A stretch of 34,006 nucleotides of DNA from Streptomyces durbertensis (GCF_014156695.1 NZ_WMLF01000009.1:1-34006), one strand, 5' to 3'. Shown: positions 1 to 8,279, numbered from the stretch's first letter. Program-made: numbers and translations. The notes: generated from the letters alone by a model not told the origin.

Positions 1-1022
1 GGCGGGTCCTGGGCCATCACGTCGCCGAGCCGCAGGTCGTAGGAGCGGCGCCACTCGCTCCTGGCGCCGCCCGCCCGGTAGCCCTCGAGCACGTGGTTCA
101 CCCGCCGCACCAGGTCCTCGTCGGAGAGGTTCATCGCCACACCGTACGGCTCCTCGGTGAGCGCCCCGCCGACCAGCCGTACCGAGGGGTCCTGCGCGGC
201 GAGTCCGGCGGCCAGCGCGTTGTCGGTCATCACGCCGTCCACCTCGCCGACCTGCAGCCGGACGAGGCAGTCGATCTGGTTGGGCACGGTCAGCACCTCG
301 GCGCCCAGGTCGTAGGCGGCCATCAGGCCCTCCCCGGTGGAGGTCTTCGCGGTGCACAGCGTCCGGCCGCGCACGCTCGGGTTGTAGCCGGTGACAGGGG
401 AGTTGTGCGGGACGAGCAGCTGCTGGGTCGCCACGAAGTAGGCGGTGGAGAACGCCACCTTCTCGGCCCGTTCGCAGTTGATCGTCATCGTCCGTACGAC
501 GAGGTCGACCCTTCCCGCGCGCAGGGCGGGGATGCGCTGGTCGGTCGCGATCGTCCGGTAGACGATGTCGGGGTCCGGGCCGAGCAGGTCGCGGGCGATG
601 GCCTGGACCAGGTCGATGTCGAAGCCCTCCAGCTCGCCGGTGCGCGGGTCGCGATGGCTCCACCGGTAGCTGTTCTGGTCGACGCCGACGACCAGGTGGC
701 CGCGCTGCTTGATGCGCCGGACGGCGGGGCCCGTGGCGGTGGAGGGGCGCAGGCTCGCCGCCGGGTCGCCGCCGTCGGCGCAGCGTTCGGGGCGCGGCGG
801 CGGGGGCGTGCGATCGGCCGGTCCGCTGTGCGGCACGTGACGTTCCCCGGTGAGGGTCCGCGACACCGCCCGCGGGTCCTCGGCGTCGGGCCCGCCGGCC
901 GGCCCGCCGAAGGGCGCCGAGCCGCCGGCCAGTACGGCCAGGAGCACCAGCGCGGACGTCGCTCCCGCGTACCAGGGGCTGCGCCGCGCGCGCCCGTCCG
1001 TCGTGCGTCTCGGTTCCCGCAT
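1..1022 (-). CDS. GlnH-like amino-acid-binding protein (SBP_bac_3), 3' end beyond window
   Basis: Extracytoplasmic solute-binding protein, probably sensing glutamate/aspartate-type amino acids. ATG at 1022 follows a GGAGGGAGAGG ribosome-binding stretch, and the frame stays open for 340 codons to the window edge. The N-terminus has an Arg-rich stretch and one hydrophobic segment (about residues 20-33). A long Pro/Gly linker follows, then family 3 binding-protein motifs: GHLVVGVDQNSY, EGFDIDLVQAIA, RVDLVVRTMTI and QVGEVDGVMTDNALA. No lipobox cysteine follows the hydrophobic segment, so it is either an uncleaved membrane-anchored or a Sec-secreted protein. It lies 29 bp downstream of a four-TM GlnX-like gene. 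In mycobacteria GlnX and GlnH pass amino-acid levels to the kinase PknG, so a pknG gene is expected just past the left edge. Family assignment is firm; the GlnH role is inferred from context. Confidence 0.85.
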   Translation of the reverse strand, partial: MREPRRTTDGRARRSPWYAGATSALVLLAVLAGGSAPFGGPAGGPDAEDPRAVSRTLTGERHVPHSGPADRTPPPPRPERCADGGDPAASLRPSTATGPAVRRIKQRGHLVVGVDQNSYRWSHRDPRTGELEGFDIDLVQAIARDLLGPDPDIVYRTIATDQRIPALRAGRVDLVVRTMTINCERAEKVAFSTAYFVATQQLLVPHNSPVTGYNPSVRGRTLCTAKTSTGEGLMAAYDLGAEVLTVPNQIDCLVRLQVGEVDGVMTDNALAAGLAAQDPSVRLVGGALTEEPYGVAMNLSDEDLVRRVNHVLEGYRAGGARSEWRRSYDLRLGDVMAQDP

Positions 1023-1051
1023 CGCCCGCGCCCTCTCCCTCCGGTCCGCGT

Positions 1052-2461
1052 TCACCGGTACTCCGCCAGCCGTCGTCCGATGCCGAGCACCACGCCGGCC
1101 GCGCCCAGCAGGGACAGCGCCGCCGCGCCCGCGGGCAGCGGGTCGAGCGCCCGGTGCGCGCGTTCGGCGGCGGCGGTGAACTGCCGCTGCTCGTGGGCGA
1201 TGGCCCGGCGCAGCCCCGCGTCGATCCGGTCGAAGGTCTCGCCGGTGCTGTCGCGCGGGCCGATGACCATGGCGACGGCCTCCGCGTACCTCCCGCTGCC
1301 CTCCAGTTCGCTGACGGCGCGGTGCTGTCCGTGCCAGGTGCCGGCGTCGCGGAGTGCCGCGTCGGCCAGTCGGCGGCCCGTGCGGTCCTCCGCCAGTTCG
1401 ACGGCCCGGGCGAGCAGGCCGCCCTCGGCCGCCCGCGGGTCGGCGCCGGCCAGGCGCCTCATCTGCAGCTGGTAGGTCCTCTCGTAGTTGTCGCGACTGC
1501 CCCGCGTCACCATCGCCATCGCCTCGTCGCCCCGCGCCTGGAGGGCGGAGACAAGCGCGGCGTTGAGGGTCTGGAGGGAACGCGCGGCGTCCCGCTCGGC
1601 ACGGTCCAGGTGGTGGCGGGCGACGAGGTGGCCGCCCGCCGTCCACAGCAGCAGCAGTACGGCGACGGTGGTGGCGGCCACCAGCCCGCGGTTGAAGACG
1701 CGGTGGGTGCGCAGGTAGTGCCGGCGCTGCGCGGCCAGGAGCGCCAGGACGGCCGCCGCGCCCAGCGCGAGCGCGGCCCACGGGAACTCCCGCGCGTCCC
1801 GCTGGTCACGGCGGAACTGCTCGGACTCCCCGGCGTACAGGGCGCTCGCCGCCGGCAGCAGCTCCTCCTGCATCAGCCGGTCGGCGTGCCGCAGGTACGC
1901 TCCGCCGACCGGCAGCTCCTGCCGGTTGTTGGCGCGGGCGGTCTCCACCAGGCCCGTGTACACCGACAGTCGCCGGTTGAGGTCGGCCAGCCGCTGCCGC
2001 GCCTCGGCCGAGCGCTCACTGGCGGCGGCCTCGGTGATCTGCCGGGCCGCGTCGTCGATCCGCTTCCTGTACCGTTCGCGCACCTCGGCCGTCTCCTCGC
2101 CGCCGGCGAGGAAGCCGGCCGCCGCCGTGGTGTTGGCGTCGGCCAGCGAGCGGTAGATCAACGCGGCGTTCGCGCTGAGCGGTTGGCTGCCGTGGATCAC
2201 GGAGTGCGCGCCGTCCGCCCGCTCGGCGGCCTGCCAGGCGGTGAGCGCGCCGAACGCCAGGAGGAGCGCGACGAGCGACGCGCCGAGCGCGCGCAGCCGG
2301 CCCGGTTCGGTGACCGCGGCCGCGCGCAGCCGCCGCGCGTTCTCCCGCCACGCCGGGCGCCGGGGAGGCGGTTCGGGGCCGCCCGCGGCAGTCGGTCGGG
2401 GTACAGCCGACGGCCGGACCCCGGCCGCCGGTACGGCGACGGCCTGCTGCGTGCCGGACAC
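1052..2461 (-). CDS. GlnX-like four-TM membrane protein
   Basis: Membrane protein of 469 aa. The chosen start is GTG at 2461 because GGAGGGGAGGG lies directly before it; an ATG at 2566 in frame would add 35 low-complexity residues and lacks such a site. Predicted layout: cytoplasmic Pro/Arg-rich N-terminus (about 1-55), TM1 about 57-77, a helical extracellular loop of about 145 residues, TM2 about 226-246, TM3 about 258-278, a second large loop of about 160 residues, and TM4 about 441-461. Two large external helical loops between paired TMs match mycobacterial GlnX, which transmits the GlnH signal to PknG. The next gene on the same strand is GlnH-like, 29 bp away. The sequence is too divergent to name from motifs alone; the call rests on topology plus neighbour. 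Confidence 0.7.
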   Translation of the reverse strand: MSGTQQAVAVPAAGVRPSAVPRPTAAGGPEPPPRRPAWRENARRLRAAAVTEPGRLRALGASLVALLLAFGALTAWQAAERADGAHSVIHGSQPLSANAALIYRSLADANTTAAAGFLAGGEETAEVRERYRKRIDDAARQITEAAASERSAEARQRLADLNRRLSVYTGLVETARANNRQELPVGGAYLRHADRLMQEELLPAASALYAGESEQFRRDQRDAREFPWAALALGAAAVLALLAAQRRHYLRTHRVFNRGLVAATTVAVLLLLWTAGGHLVARHHLDRAERDAARSLQTLNAALVSALQARGDEAMAMVTRGSRDNYERTYQLQMRRLAGADPRAAEGGLLARAVELAEDRTGRRLADAALRDAGTWHGQHRAVSELEGSGRYAEAVAMVIGPRDSTGETFDRIDAGLRRAIAHEQRQFTAAAERAHRALDPLPAGAAALSLLGAAGVVLGIGRRLAEYR

Positions 2462-2656
2462 GGTCCCTCCCCTCCTCACCGCTCGGTCGGGTGCGCCGAC
2501 CGTCTCGCGCGTCCGCGACCGGTGGTGCCCCCGGCCAGCAGTATGGCCGCCCCGGCGGCCGACCACACCGGTTACCGGCGGATCACCGTGCCGGTCCGGG
2601 TGGGCCGAGGGCGGTTTCCCCGGTCACCTCGTCCACCGCGGGGCCCGCCCATGCCG

Positions 2657-2695
2657 GCGGACCCGTCCCCGCACAGCGCGGGGGAACGGGTCCGC
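2657..2695 (-). terminator. Hairpin downstream of the HNH gene
   Basis: GCGGACCCGT pairs with ACGGGTCCGC, extended by CCCCGC/GCGGGG with a two-base bulge, around a short loop. It sits about 30 bp after the HNH stop and before the glnX-like gene, so it probably ends HNH transcription. It has no T-tract, as is usual in Streptomyces. Confidence 0.55.
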
Positions 2696-2728
2696 GGGCC
2701 GGGATCCGGACAGAGATGTGGCCCGGAC

Positions 2729-3268
2729 TCAGGCCGGTGTCCGGCCGTCGATCCGGGCCAGCGCGTCGTCGGCGCCGTACGGCTGTAGGTAGGGCATCCA
2801 GCGCGGGTCGCGGTGCCCCGTGCCGATGATGCGCCAGGCCAGCCCGGTGGGCGGCGCGGGCTGGTGGCGCAGCCGCCAGCCCAGCTCGGTGATGTGACGG
2901 TCGGCCTTGACGTGGTTGCACCGCCGGCAGGCGGCGACGACGTTGTCCCACACGTGCTGACCACCCCGGCTGCGCGGGATGACGTGGTCGACACTGCTCG
3001 CGGCACCGCCGCAGTAGGCGCAGCGCCCGCCGTCCCTGGCGAACAGCGCGCGCCGGGTCAGGGGGACGGGGCCCCGGAAGGGCACCCGTACAAAACGCTT
3101 GAGCCGGACCACGCTGGGTGCGGGTATGGCGCAGGTGGCACTGCGCATCAGGGCGCCCGAGTCCTCAAGGCTGACCGCCTTGTCGTTGAGGATGAGGATG
3201 AGCGCGCGACGGAGCGGTACGACGCCGAGCGGCTCGTACGACGCGTTGAGGACCAGGACATGCGGCAC
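2729..3268 (-). CDS. HNH endonuclease family protein
   Basis: Protein of 179 aa starting at GTG 3268, chosen for the strong AGGAGGAGG before it and the start VPHVLVLNASYEPL, which is typical of this actinobacterial family. An in-frame upstream extension to 3496 is compositionally unlike protein. The C-terminal half carries a treble-clef HNH fold: CAYCGG, SSVDHVIPRSRGG, then NVVAACRRCN. This gives two CxxC zinc knuckles, the catalytic His in DHV and the Asn of the HNH triad. The N-terminal half is a conserved domain of unknown role. Such stand-alone HNH proteins are common in actinomycete core genomes. Their substrate is not known, so a DNA nicking or cleavage activity is inferred only from the fold. 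Confidence 0.88.
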   Translation of the reverse strand: MPHVLVLNASYEPLGVVPLRRALILILNDKAVSLEDSGALMRSATCAIPAPSVVRLKRFVRVPFRGPVPLTRRALFARDGGRCAYCGGAASSVDHVIPRSRGGQHVWDNVVAACRRCNHVKADRHITELGWRLRHQPAPPTGLAWRIIGTGHRDPRWMPYLQPYGADDALARIDGRTPA

Positions 3269-3462
3269 GGTGCCTCCTCCTACGTCTGCGGCGCGTGGCT
3301 CGCGCCGGGACGATCTCCCCTCAGTGTGTCCTCGCCACGCCCTCGCGTGCCACCACGATCGGGCAACGAACCGTGCGTGTTTTGGACCACACTCCCGGTA
3401 TCCCCCGTTCCGGACCTGCTCACATCCGGACAGGGCCACGGTTTCCGCACGCTTTCGCGACC

Positions 3463-3468
3463 TAGGGT
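3463..3468 (+). promoter_or_regulatory. TAGGGT -10 element, leaderless mscS promoter
   Basis: TAGGGT fits the Streptomyces TANNNT -10 and ends 6 nt before the GTG at 3475, placing transcription initiation at or next to the start codon. There is no Shine-Dalgarno sequence. The -35 region (around 3440-3446) is weak. Confidence 0.5.
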
Positions 3469-3474
3469 GTCGGC

Positions 3475-4440
3475 GTGGACACGATGCAGGACGCACAGGT
3501 GCGGGCGCAGGACGCGGCGGGTTGGGTGCGGAACAACTGGGAGGTGTGGCTGGCGGCCGGACTGCGGATCATCCTGATCGTGGTGATCGCGCTGGTGCTG
3601 CGCACGGTCGTGCGGCGGACGATCACCCGGTTGATAGCGCGGATGAACCGTTCGGCGGAGGCGACGAACAGCCCGCTCGGCGGTCTGCTGGTCAACGCCG
3701 AGCGCCGCCGGCAGCGCTCGGAGGCGATCGGCTCGGTGCTGCGCAGCGTGTCGTCGTTCCTGATCCTGGGGACGGCGGCGCTGACGGTCCTGTCGGTCTT
3801 CCAGATCAGTCTGGGGCCGCTGCTGGCCAGTGCCGGTGTGGCCGGTGTGGCGCTGGGCTTCGGCGCCCGCAACCTGGTCACCGACGTGCTCTCCGGCATG
3901 TTCATCCTGCTGGAGGACCAGTACGGCGTCGGGGACCGGATAGACGTGGGCGACGTGACCGGCGTGGTGCTGGAGATCGGGCTGCGGGTGACCAAGCTGC
4001 GCGGCGACGACGGCGAGGTCTGGTACGTGCGCAACGGCGGCATCGCGCGGGTGGGCAACCTGAGTCAGGGCTGGGCCACCGCGACGGTCGACGTGGAGGT
4101 GCGGGCCGACGAGGACCTGGCGAGGGTCCGGGAGGCCGTCGCGGCGGCCGGGCAGGGACTGGCCGGGGAGAGCCCGTGGGACGAGCGGCTGTGGGGCTCG
4201 GTCGACGTGCTCGGACTGGACTCGGTGTCGCTGGACACGATGGTGCTGCGGGTGTCGGCGAAGACCATGCCGGGGGAGGCCAAGGGCGTCGAGCGGGAGC
4301 TGCGGTTGCGGATCAAGGAGGCGCTGGACGGGCTGGGCGTGCGGCTGGTGGACGCCGAGGGTGTGGGGCTGGAGAAGCTGGAGCGGTCGGTGGCGGAGTC
4401 GCTGAGCCGGCGGGGCCCGGCCGTGCCGGACGGCCGCTGA
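3475..4440 (+). CDS. Small-conductance mechanosensitive channel, MscS family
   Basis: Inner-membrane channel of 321 aa, expected to open under membrane tension and release solutes on hypo-osmotic shock. TM1 lies near residues 24-46 and TM2 near 88-110. The pore helix TM3 spans about 113-146, with the Gly/Ala-rich pattern ASAGVAGVALGFGARNLVTD characteristic of MscS, followed by FILLEDQYGVGDRI, the conserved start of the beta domain. The rest is the cytosolic vestibule, with the beta-strand pattern VRNGGIARVGNLSQGW and an alpha/beta C-terminal domain. The GTG start fits a leaderless transcript. It is transcribed divergently from the HNH gene and stands alone. A 13-nt sequence containing its stop codon is repeated 20 bp further on. 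Confidence 0.92.
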   Translation: MDTMQDAQVRAQDAAGWVRNNWEVWLAAGLRIILIVVIALVLRTVVRRTITRLIARMNRSAEATNSPLGGLLVNAERRRQRSEAIGSVLRSVSSFLILGTAALTVLSVFQISLGPLLASAGVAGVALGFGARNLVTDVLSGMFILLEDQYGVGDRIDVGDVTGVVLEIGLRVTKLRGDDGEVWYVRNGGIARVGNLSQGWATATVDVEVRADEDLARVREAVAAAGQGLAGESPWDERLWGSVDVLGLDSVSLDTMVLRVSAKTMPGEAKGVERELRLRIKEALDGLGVRLVDAEGVGLEKLERSVAESLSRRGPAVPDGR

Positions 4441-4512
4441 CGCACGCTGGCGGCCGCTGACGCGGCGCGGGCGCGCTGAGGGCGCGGAGGCGCGGGCGGC
4501 GGCGTCGAGGCG

Positions 4513-4542
4513 TTGACGCGGGTCGGCGGCGCGGCCTATCGT
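4513..4542 (+). promoter_or_regulatory. csnR-operon promoter, TTGACG-N18-TATCGT
   Basis: TTGACG at 4513-4518 and TATCGT at 4537-4542 are separated by 18 bp, a good match to the vegetative HrdB-type promoter. The start point is expected near 4549, about 48 nt before the ATG, just ahead of the palindrome at 4552-4564. Confidence 0.7.
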
Positions 4543-4551
4543 CACGGAGAC

Positions 4552-4564
4552 AGGAAAGGTTCCT
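4552..4564 (+). promoter_or_regulatory. Candidate CsnR operator, AGGAA-N3-TTCCT
   Basis: AGGAAAGGTTCCT is a perfect 5-bp inverted repeat with a 3-bp spacer. It resembles the AGGAAA/TTTCCT-type boxes reported for the ROK repressor CsnR upstream of chitosanase genes (from memory). It lies a few bases after the predicted transcription start, where a bound repressor would block initiation, so autorepression is likely. Confidence 0.65.
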
Positions 4565-4596
4565 AACAGTCTTCGCCCGGAGAGGAGTACGCGCCG

Positions 4597-5850
4597 ATGC
4601 CCGCTACCACTCCCGGCACTCCCGGCACTCCCGGCACCCCACGGGTCCTCCGGGCCATGAACGACCGCGCCGCGCTGGAGCTGCTGCTCCGCCACGGCCC
4701 GCTCTCCCGGGCGAGGATCGGCGCGCTCACCGGCCTCTCCAAGCCCACCGCCTCCCAACTGCTCGCGCGACTGGAGGCCGCCGGCCTGGTGCTGGCCACC
4801 GGCACCAGCACCGGCCGCCCGGGGCCGGGCGCCCAGCTCTACTCGATCAACCCCGCCGTCGCCCGGGTCGCCGGTCTCGACGTCACGGCCGCCCGCGTCC
4901 GGGCGGCCGTCGCCGACCTCACGGGCCGGACCGTCGGCACCTTCGAGCTGCCCACGCCCCCCGGAGCCCGGACGGCCTCGGCCGCCGAGCACGTGGTGGC
5001 CGCCGTGGACGGAGCCGCCAAGGCCGCCGGTCTGGTCCGCGCGGACCTGCACCGCGTGGTCGTCGGCACACCGGGTGCGTTCGACCCGCGCACCGGGCGG
5101 CTGCGCTACGCCTCCCACCTGCCCGGATGGCACGCTCCCGAACTGCTGGAGGAACTGGCCGCCGCGCTGCCGATGCCGGTGGACTGCGAGAACGACGTCA
5201 ACCTCGTCGCCGTCGCCGAGCAGCACGGCGGCGCCGCGCACGGACACGACGACTTCGTGCTGCTGTGGGCCGAGGAGGGCGTCGGCGCGGCCCTGGTCTT
5301 CGGCGGCCGGCTGCACCGGGGCTCCACCGGCGGCGCCGGCGAGGTCGGCTTCCTGCCGGTCCCCGGCGCCCCGCTGGTCAGAGGCGTGGGGCGGGTCGGG
5401 GGCGGAGGCTTCCAGGCGCTGGTCGGTGCGCAGGCGCTGCGCCGCCTCGCCCACGAGCTGGGGCTGCGCACCGATCCGGCGGTGCCGGACGCGGAAGCCG
5501 TCGCCACCCTGCTGCGCCGCGCCACCGGCGCCGACACCGCCGCTGACCACGCCGCTGACGACGAGGCCGCGGCGCTGGACGAACTGCTGCGCCGCACGGC
5601 CACCGGCATCGCCACCGGGCTCGCCGCGATGGTGGCGGTGCTCGACCCCGAGCTGATCGTCCTCTCCGGACGGCTGCACCACGCCGGCGGCGAGGTCCTG
5701 CGGGAGGCCGTCCAGCGCGAGCTCGCGGAGCTTGCCGCGCCCCGCCCCCGGACCGTGCTCGGCCACGTCACCGAAAGCCCGGTCCTGGCCGGCGCGCTGG
5801 CCGGCGCGCTGCTCACCACCCGGGACGAGGTGTTCGACACCAACCGCTGA
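4597..5850 (+). CDS. csnR: ROK-family transcriptional repressor, CsnR-like
   Basis: Repressor of 417 aa with an N-terminal winged helix-turn-helix (about 36-68: LSRARIGALTGLSKPTASQL) and a ROK sugar-kinase-like domain from about residue 90 onward. ATG 4597 is preceded by GAGGAG at 9 nt. The N-terminus holds a GTPGTPGTP run encoded by three 9-bp repeats. The Cys-rich zinc motif (CxCGxxGC) of many ROK proteins is absent; the matching stretch near VRGVGRVGGGGFQALVG has no cysteine. It is followed by a GH4 hydrolase and a BadF-type kinase, the arrangement of the csnR-csnK chitosan-oligosaccharide operon of S. coelicolor. The expected ligand is a glucosamine oligosaccharide or its phosphate. Family certain; CsnR identity rests on operator and context. 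Confidence 0.85.
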   Translation: MPATTPGTPGTPGTPRVLRAMNDRAALELLLRHGPLSRARIGALTGLSKPTASQLLARLEAAGLVLATGTSTGRPGPGAQLYSINPAVARVAGLDVTAARVRAAVADLTGRTVGTFELPTPPGARTASAAEHVVAAVDGAAKAAGLVRADLHRVVVGTPGAFDPRTGRLRYASHLPGWHAPELLEELAAALPMPVDCENDVNLVAVAEQHGGAAHGHDDFVLLWAEEGVGAALVFGGRLHRGSTGGAGEVGFLPVPGAPLVRGVGRVGGGGFQALVGAQALRRLAHELGLRTDPAVPDAEAVATLLRRATGADTAADHAADDEAAALDELLRRTATGIATGLAAMVAVLDPELIVLSGRLHHAGGEVLREAVQRELAELAAPRPRTVLGHVTESPVLAGALAGALLTTRDEVFDTNR

Positions 5851-5956
5851 CCTGCGGCATCCACTCCCACGCCGCCCCCAGACGACACCCACTCGACCGA
5901 CACGCCGGCGCCGACCAGCGCACCGGCATCTCACACAGGCAGGAGTCCGACGAGCG

Positions 5957-7240
5957 ATGAAGCTCACGGTGGTGGGCGGCGGCTCCACCTACACCCCGGA
6001 ACTGATCGACGGCTTCGCCCGGCTCAGGGACCGGCTCCCGATCGAGGAGCTCGTCCTGGTCGACCCGGCGACCGACCGTCTCGAACTCGTCGGCGCCTTG
6101 GCGCGGCGGATGTTCGGGCGCCTCGGGCACCCCGGCACGATCACCACCACCGCGGACCTGGACGCCGCCGTCGCGGACTCCGACGCCGTCCTGCTGCAGC
6201 TGCGGGTGGGCGGCCAGGCCGCCCGGCAGCAGGACGAGACCTGGCCGCTGGAGTGCGGCTGCGTCGGCCAGGAGACCACCGGCGCCGGCGGTCTCGCGAA
6301 GGCGCTGCGCACCGTCCCGGTGGTCCTCGACATCGCCGAACGGGTGCGGCGGGCCAACCCCGACGCCTGGATCATCGACTTCACCAACCCCGTCGGCATC
6401 GTCACCAGGGCGCTGCTGGAGGCCGGGCACCGCGCGGTCGGCCTGTGCAACGTGGCCATCGGGTTGCAGCGCCGGTTCGCCGCGATGCTCGAGGTCGAGC
6501 CCGGGGAGGTCCATCTCGACCACTACGGGCTCAACCACCTCACCTGGGAGCTGGGTGTGCGGCTCGGCGGCCCCGGCGGCATGGACGTGCTGCCGGGCCT
6601 GCTCGCCGAGCACGGCGAGCGCATCGCCACCGAGCTGCGCCTGCCGAAGGCGCTGCTCGACCGCCTCGGCGTGGTGCCCTCCTACTACCTGCGGTACTTC
6701 TACGCGCACGACGAGGTCGTGGCGCAGTCCCGCGAGCAGCCGTCCAGGGCGGAGGAGGTCGCCGCGATGGAGGGCGAGCTGCTGCGCATGTACGCCGACC
6801 CGGCGCTCGACGAGAAGCCCGCGCTGCTCGCCAAGCGCGGCGGTGCCTTCTACTCGGAGGCGGCGGTCGCGCTCGCCGCGTCGCTGCTCGGCGGCACCCC
6901 GGCGGGGGAGAGGGCGGCGGAGTCGGTGCAGGTCGTGAACGTGCGGAACAACGGCACCCTGCCGTTCCTGCCGGACGACGCCGTCGTGGAGGTGCCCGCC
7001 CGGATCGGCCCGGACGGCGCACGGCCGCTCCCGGCCCCCTCGCTCGACCCGCTGTTCTCCGGGCTGGTCGCGCACGTCACCGGCTATGAGCGGCTGGCGC
7101 TGGACGCGGCGCTGCGCGGCGGCCGGGACCGGGTCTTCCGGGCCCTGCTCGCCCACCCGCTGATCGGCCAGTACGACCGGGCCGAGGCGCTGACCGACCG
7201 GCTCCTCGCGCACAACAAGGACCACCTCGTATGGGCGTGA
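5957..7240 (+). CDS. csnH: Family 4 glycoside hydrolase (6-phospho-beta-glycosidase type), CsnH-like
   Basis: Cytoplasmic NAD- and metal-dependent glycosidase of 427 aa. ATG 5957 follows AGGAG. The N-terminal Rossmann motif is KLTVVGGGSTYTPELIDGF. The GH4 metal ligands are Cys164 (GLCN) and His194 (YGLNHLTWE), with a tyrosine-rich segment SYYLRYFYAHDEV near 240 that supplies the usual catalytic Tyr. GH4 enzymes work by oxidation at C3 and beta-elimination, normally on 6-phosphorylated disaccharides. Next to a CsnR-like repressor and an amino-sugar kinase it probably cleaves glucosamine or chitosan dimers. It lies 106 bp after the regulator, where S. coelicolor has three transporter genes instead. 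The kinase start overlaps its end. Confidence 0.9.
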   Translation: MKLTVVGGGSTYTPELIDGFARLRDRLPIEELVLVDPATDRLELVGALARRMFGRLGHPGTITTTADLDAAVADSDAVLLQLRVGGQAARQQDETWPLECGCVGQETTGAGGLAKALRTVPVVLDIAERVRRANPDAWIIDFTNPVGIVTRALLEAGHRAVGLCNVAIGLQRRFAAMLEVEPGEVHLDHYGLNHLTWELGVRLGGPGGMDVLPGLLAEHGERIATELRLPKALLDRLGVVPSYYLRYFYAHDEVVAQSREQPSRAEEVAAMEGELLRMYADPALDEKPALLAKRGGAFYSEAAVALAASLLGGTPAGERAAESVQVVNVRNNGTLPFLPDDAVVEVPARIGPDGARPLPAPSLDPLFSGLVAHVTGYERLALDAALRGGRDRVFRALLAHPLIGQYDRAEALTDRLLAHNKDHLVWA

Positions 7241-8229
7241 GCGGCCGTGCCGTGGTCGCGGTCGACGGCGGCAACAGCAAGACCGACGTGGTGGTCGTCG
7301 GGCTGGACGGTCGGGTGCTCGGCGCCGCCCGGGGCGGTGGCTTCCAGCCGCAGAGCGTCGGCGTCGGCGCGGCCGTCGCGGCGGTCGACCCGCTGGTGCG
7401 CGCCGCGCTGGCGGAGGCCGGGGAGCCGGAGGTCACCCGGGTCACGGGAGCTCTGGCGGGCGCCGACCTGCCGCAGGAGGAGCGACTGCTCACCGAGGCG
7501 CTGGCCGCGCGCGGCTGGGGCACCTGTACCGAGGTCGTCAACGACACCTTCGCCATCCTGCGCGCCGGACTGCCCGACGCCCCGGGCGGCGGCGCGCCCG
7601 CGACCAGCGGCGTCGCCGTGGTGTGCGGGGCGGGCGTCAACTGCGTCGGCCGCCGCGCCGACGGCCGTGTGCACCGCTTCGCCTCGCTCGGCGAGCTCTC
7701 CGGTGACTGGGGCGGGGGCGGCGGCCTGGCCAGGGCCGCCCTGTGGCACGCCGCCCGCGCGGAGGACGGCCGGGGCCCGGACACCGAGCTGGCCAGAGCG
7801 CTTCCCGCGTACTTCGGGCGGGAGCGTGTCGAGCAGCTGATCGAGGGCTTCCATCTCGGCGGCCTCGACCTCCGCCGCAGGCACGAGCTGACGCCGGTGC
7901 TGTTCGAGGTCGCGGCGGCCGGCGACCCGGTCGCGCACCGGCTGGTCGAGCGGCAGGCCGAGGAGGTCGCGCTGCTCGCCACGGTCGCGCTGACCCGCCT
8001 GGGGCTGCTGGCGGAACCGACGCCGGTGGTGCTGGGCGGCGGTGTGCTGGCGGCCCGCCACCCGCAACTGCACGAGGGTGTGACGCGGCGGCTCGCCGAG
8101 CGGGCGCCCCAAGCCGAACCGAGGGTGATCGAGGTACCGCCGATAGCCGGCGCCGCGCTGCTGGCGCTGGACGGCGTCGCGGCGCACCCGGCCGCGTACA
8201 CGGCACTGCGCGCCCACTACCGGGTGTGA
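7231..8229 (+). CDS. csnK: BadF/BadG-family amino-sugar kinase, CsnK-like
   Basis: ASKHA-fold ATPase of 332 aa in the N-acetylglucosamine/glucosamine kinase branch. The phosphate-1 loop is AVDGGNSKTDVVVVG at the N-terminus. The phosphate-2 region is GVAVVCGAGVNCVG, and GELSGDWGGGGGLARAAL matches the conserved loop of GlcNAc kinases. The adenosine motif is VVLGGGVLAARHPQL near the C-terminus. The ATG lies inside the end of the GH4 gene (10-bp overlap), implying translational coupling. It would phosphorylate the sugar released or handled by the GH4 enzyme, feeding glucosamine-6-phosphate metabolism. Substrate is inferred from context. Confidence 0.85.
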   Translation: MGVSGRAVVAVDGGNSKTDVVVVGLDGRVLGAARGGGFQPQSVGVGAAVAAVDPLVRAALAEAGEPEVTRVTGALAGADLPQEERLLTEALAARGWGTCTEVVNDTFAILRAGLPDAPGGGAPATSGVAVVCGAGVNCVGRRADGRVHRFASLGELSGDWGGGGGLARAALWHAARAEDGRGPDTELARALPAYFGRERVEQLIEGFHLGGLDLRRRHELTPVLFEVAAAGDPVAHRLVERQAEEVALLATVALTRLGLLAEPTPVVLGGGVLAARHPQLHEGVTRRLAERAPQAEPRVIEVPPIAGAALLALDGVAAHPAAYTALRAHYRV

Positions 8230-8232
8230 CGC

Positions 8233-8265
8233 GCCGCACGGTTGCGGGGCGGCCGGCCGTGCGGC
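8233..8265 (+). terminator. Hairpin after csnK
   Basis: GCCGCACGG pairs with CCGTGCGGC across a 15-nt GC-rich loop a few bases after the kinase stop. It probably ends the csn transcript before the separately promoted TSUP gene. Confidence 0.5.
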
Positions 8266-8279
8266 GGAAGCCGTGGGCA

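Noticed and set aside
4431-4463. A 13-nt direct repeat (CGGCCGCTGACGC) over the MscS stop, 20-bp period
   Set aside because: Probably simple slippage after the gene; no promoter, hairpin or protein consequence is evident.
3280-5988. A 902-codon open frame on the minus strand across the MscS and ROK genes
   Set aside because: It is Arg/Gly/His/Gln-rich with no motifs or ribosome-binding site and lies opposite two clear genes. High third-position GC removes stop codons on the other strand.
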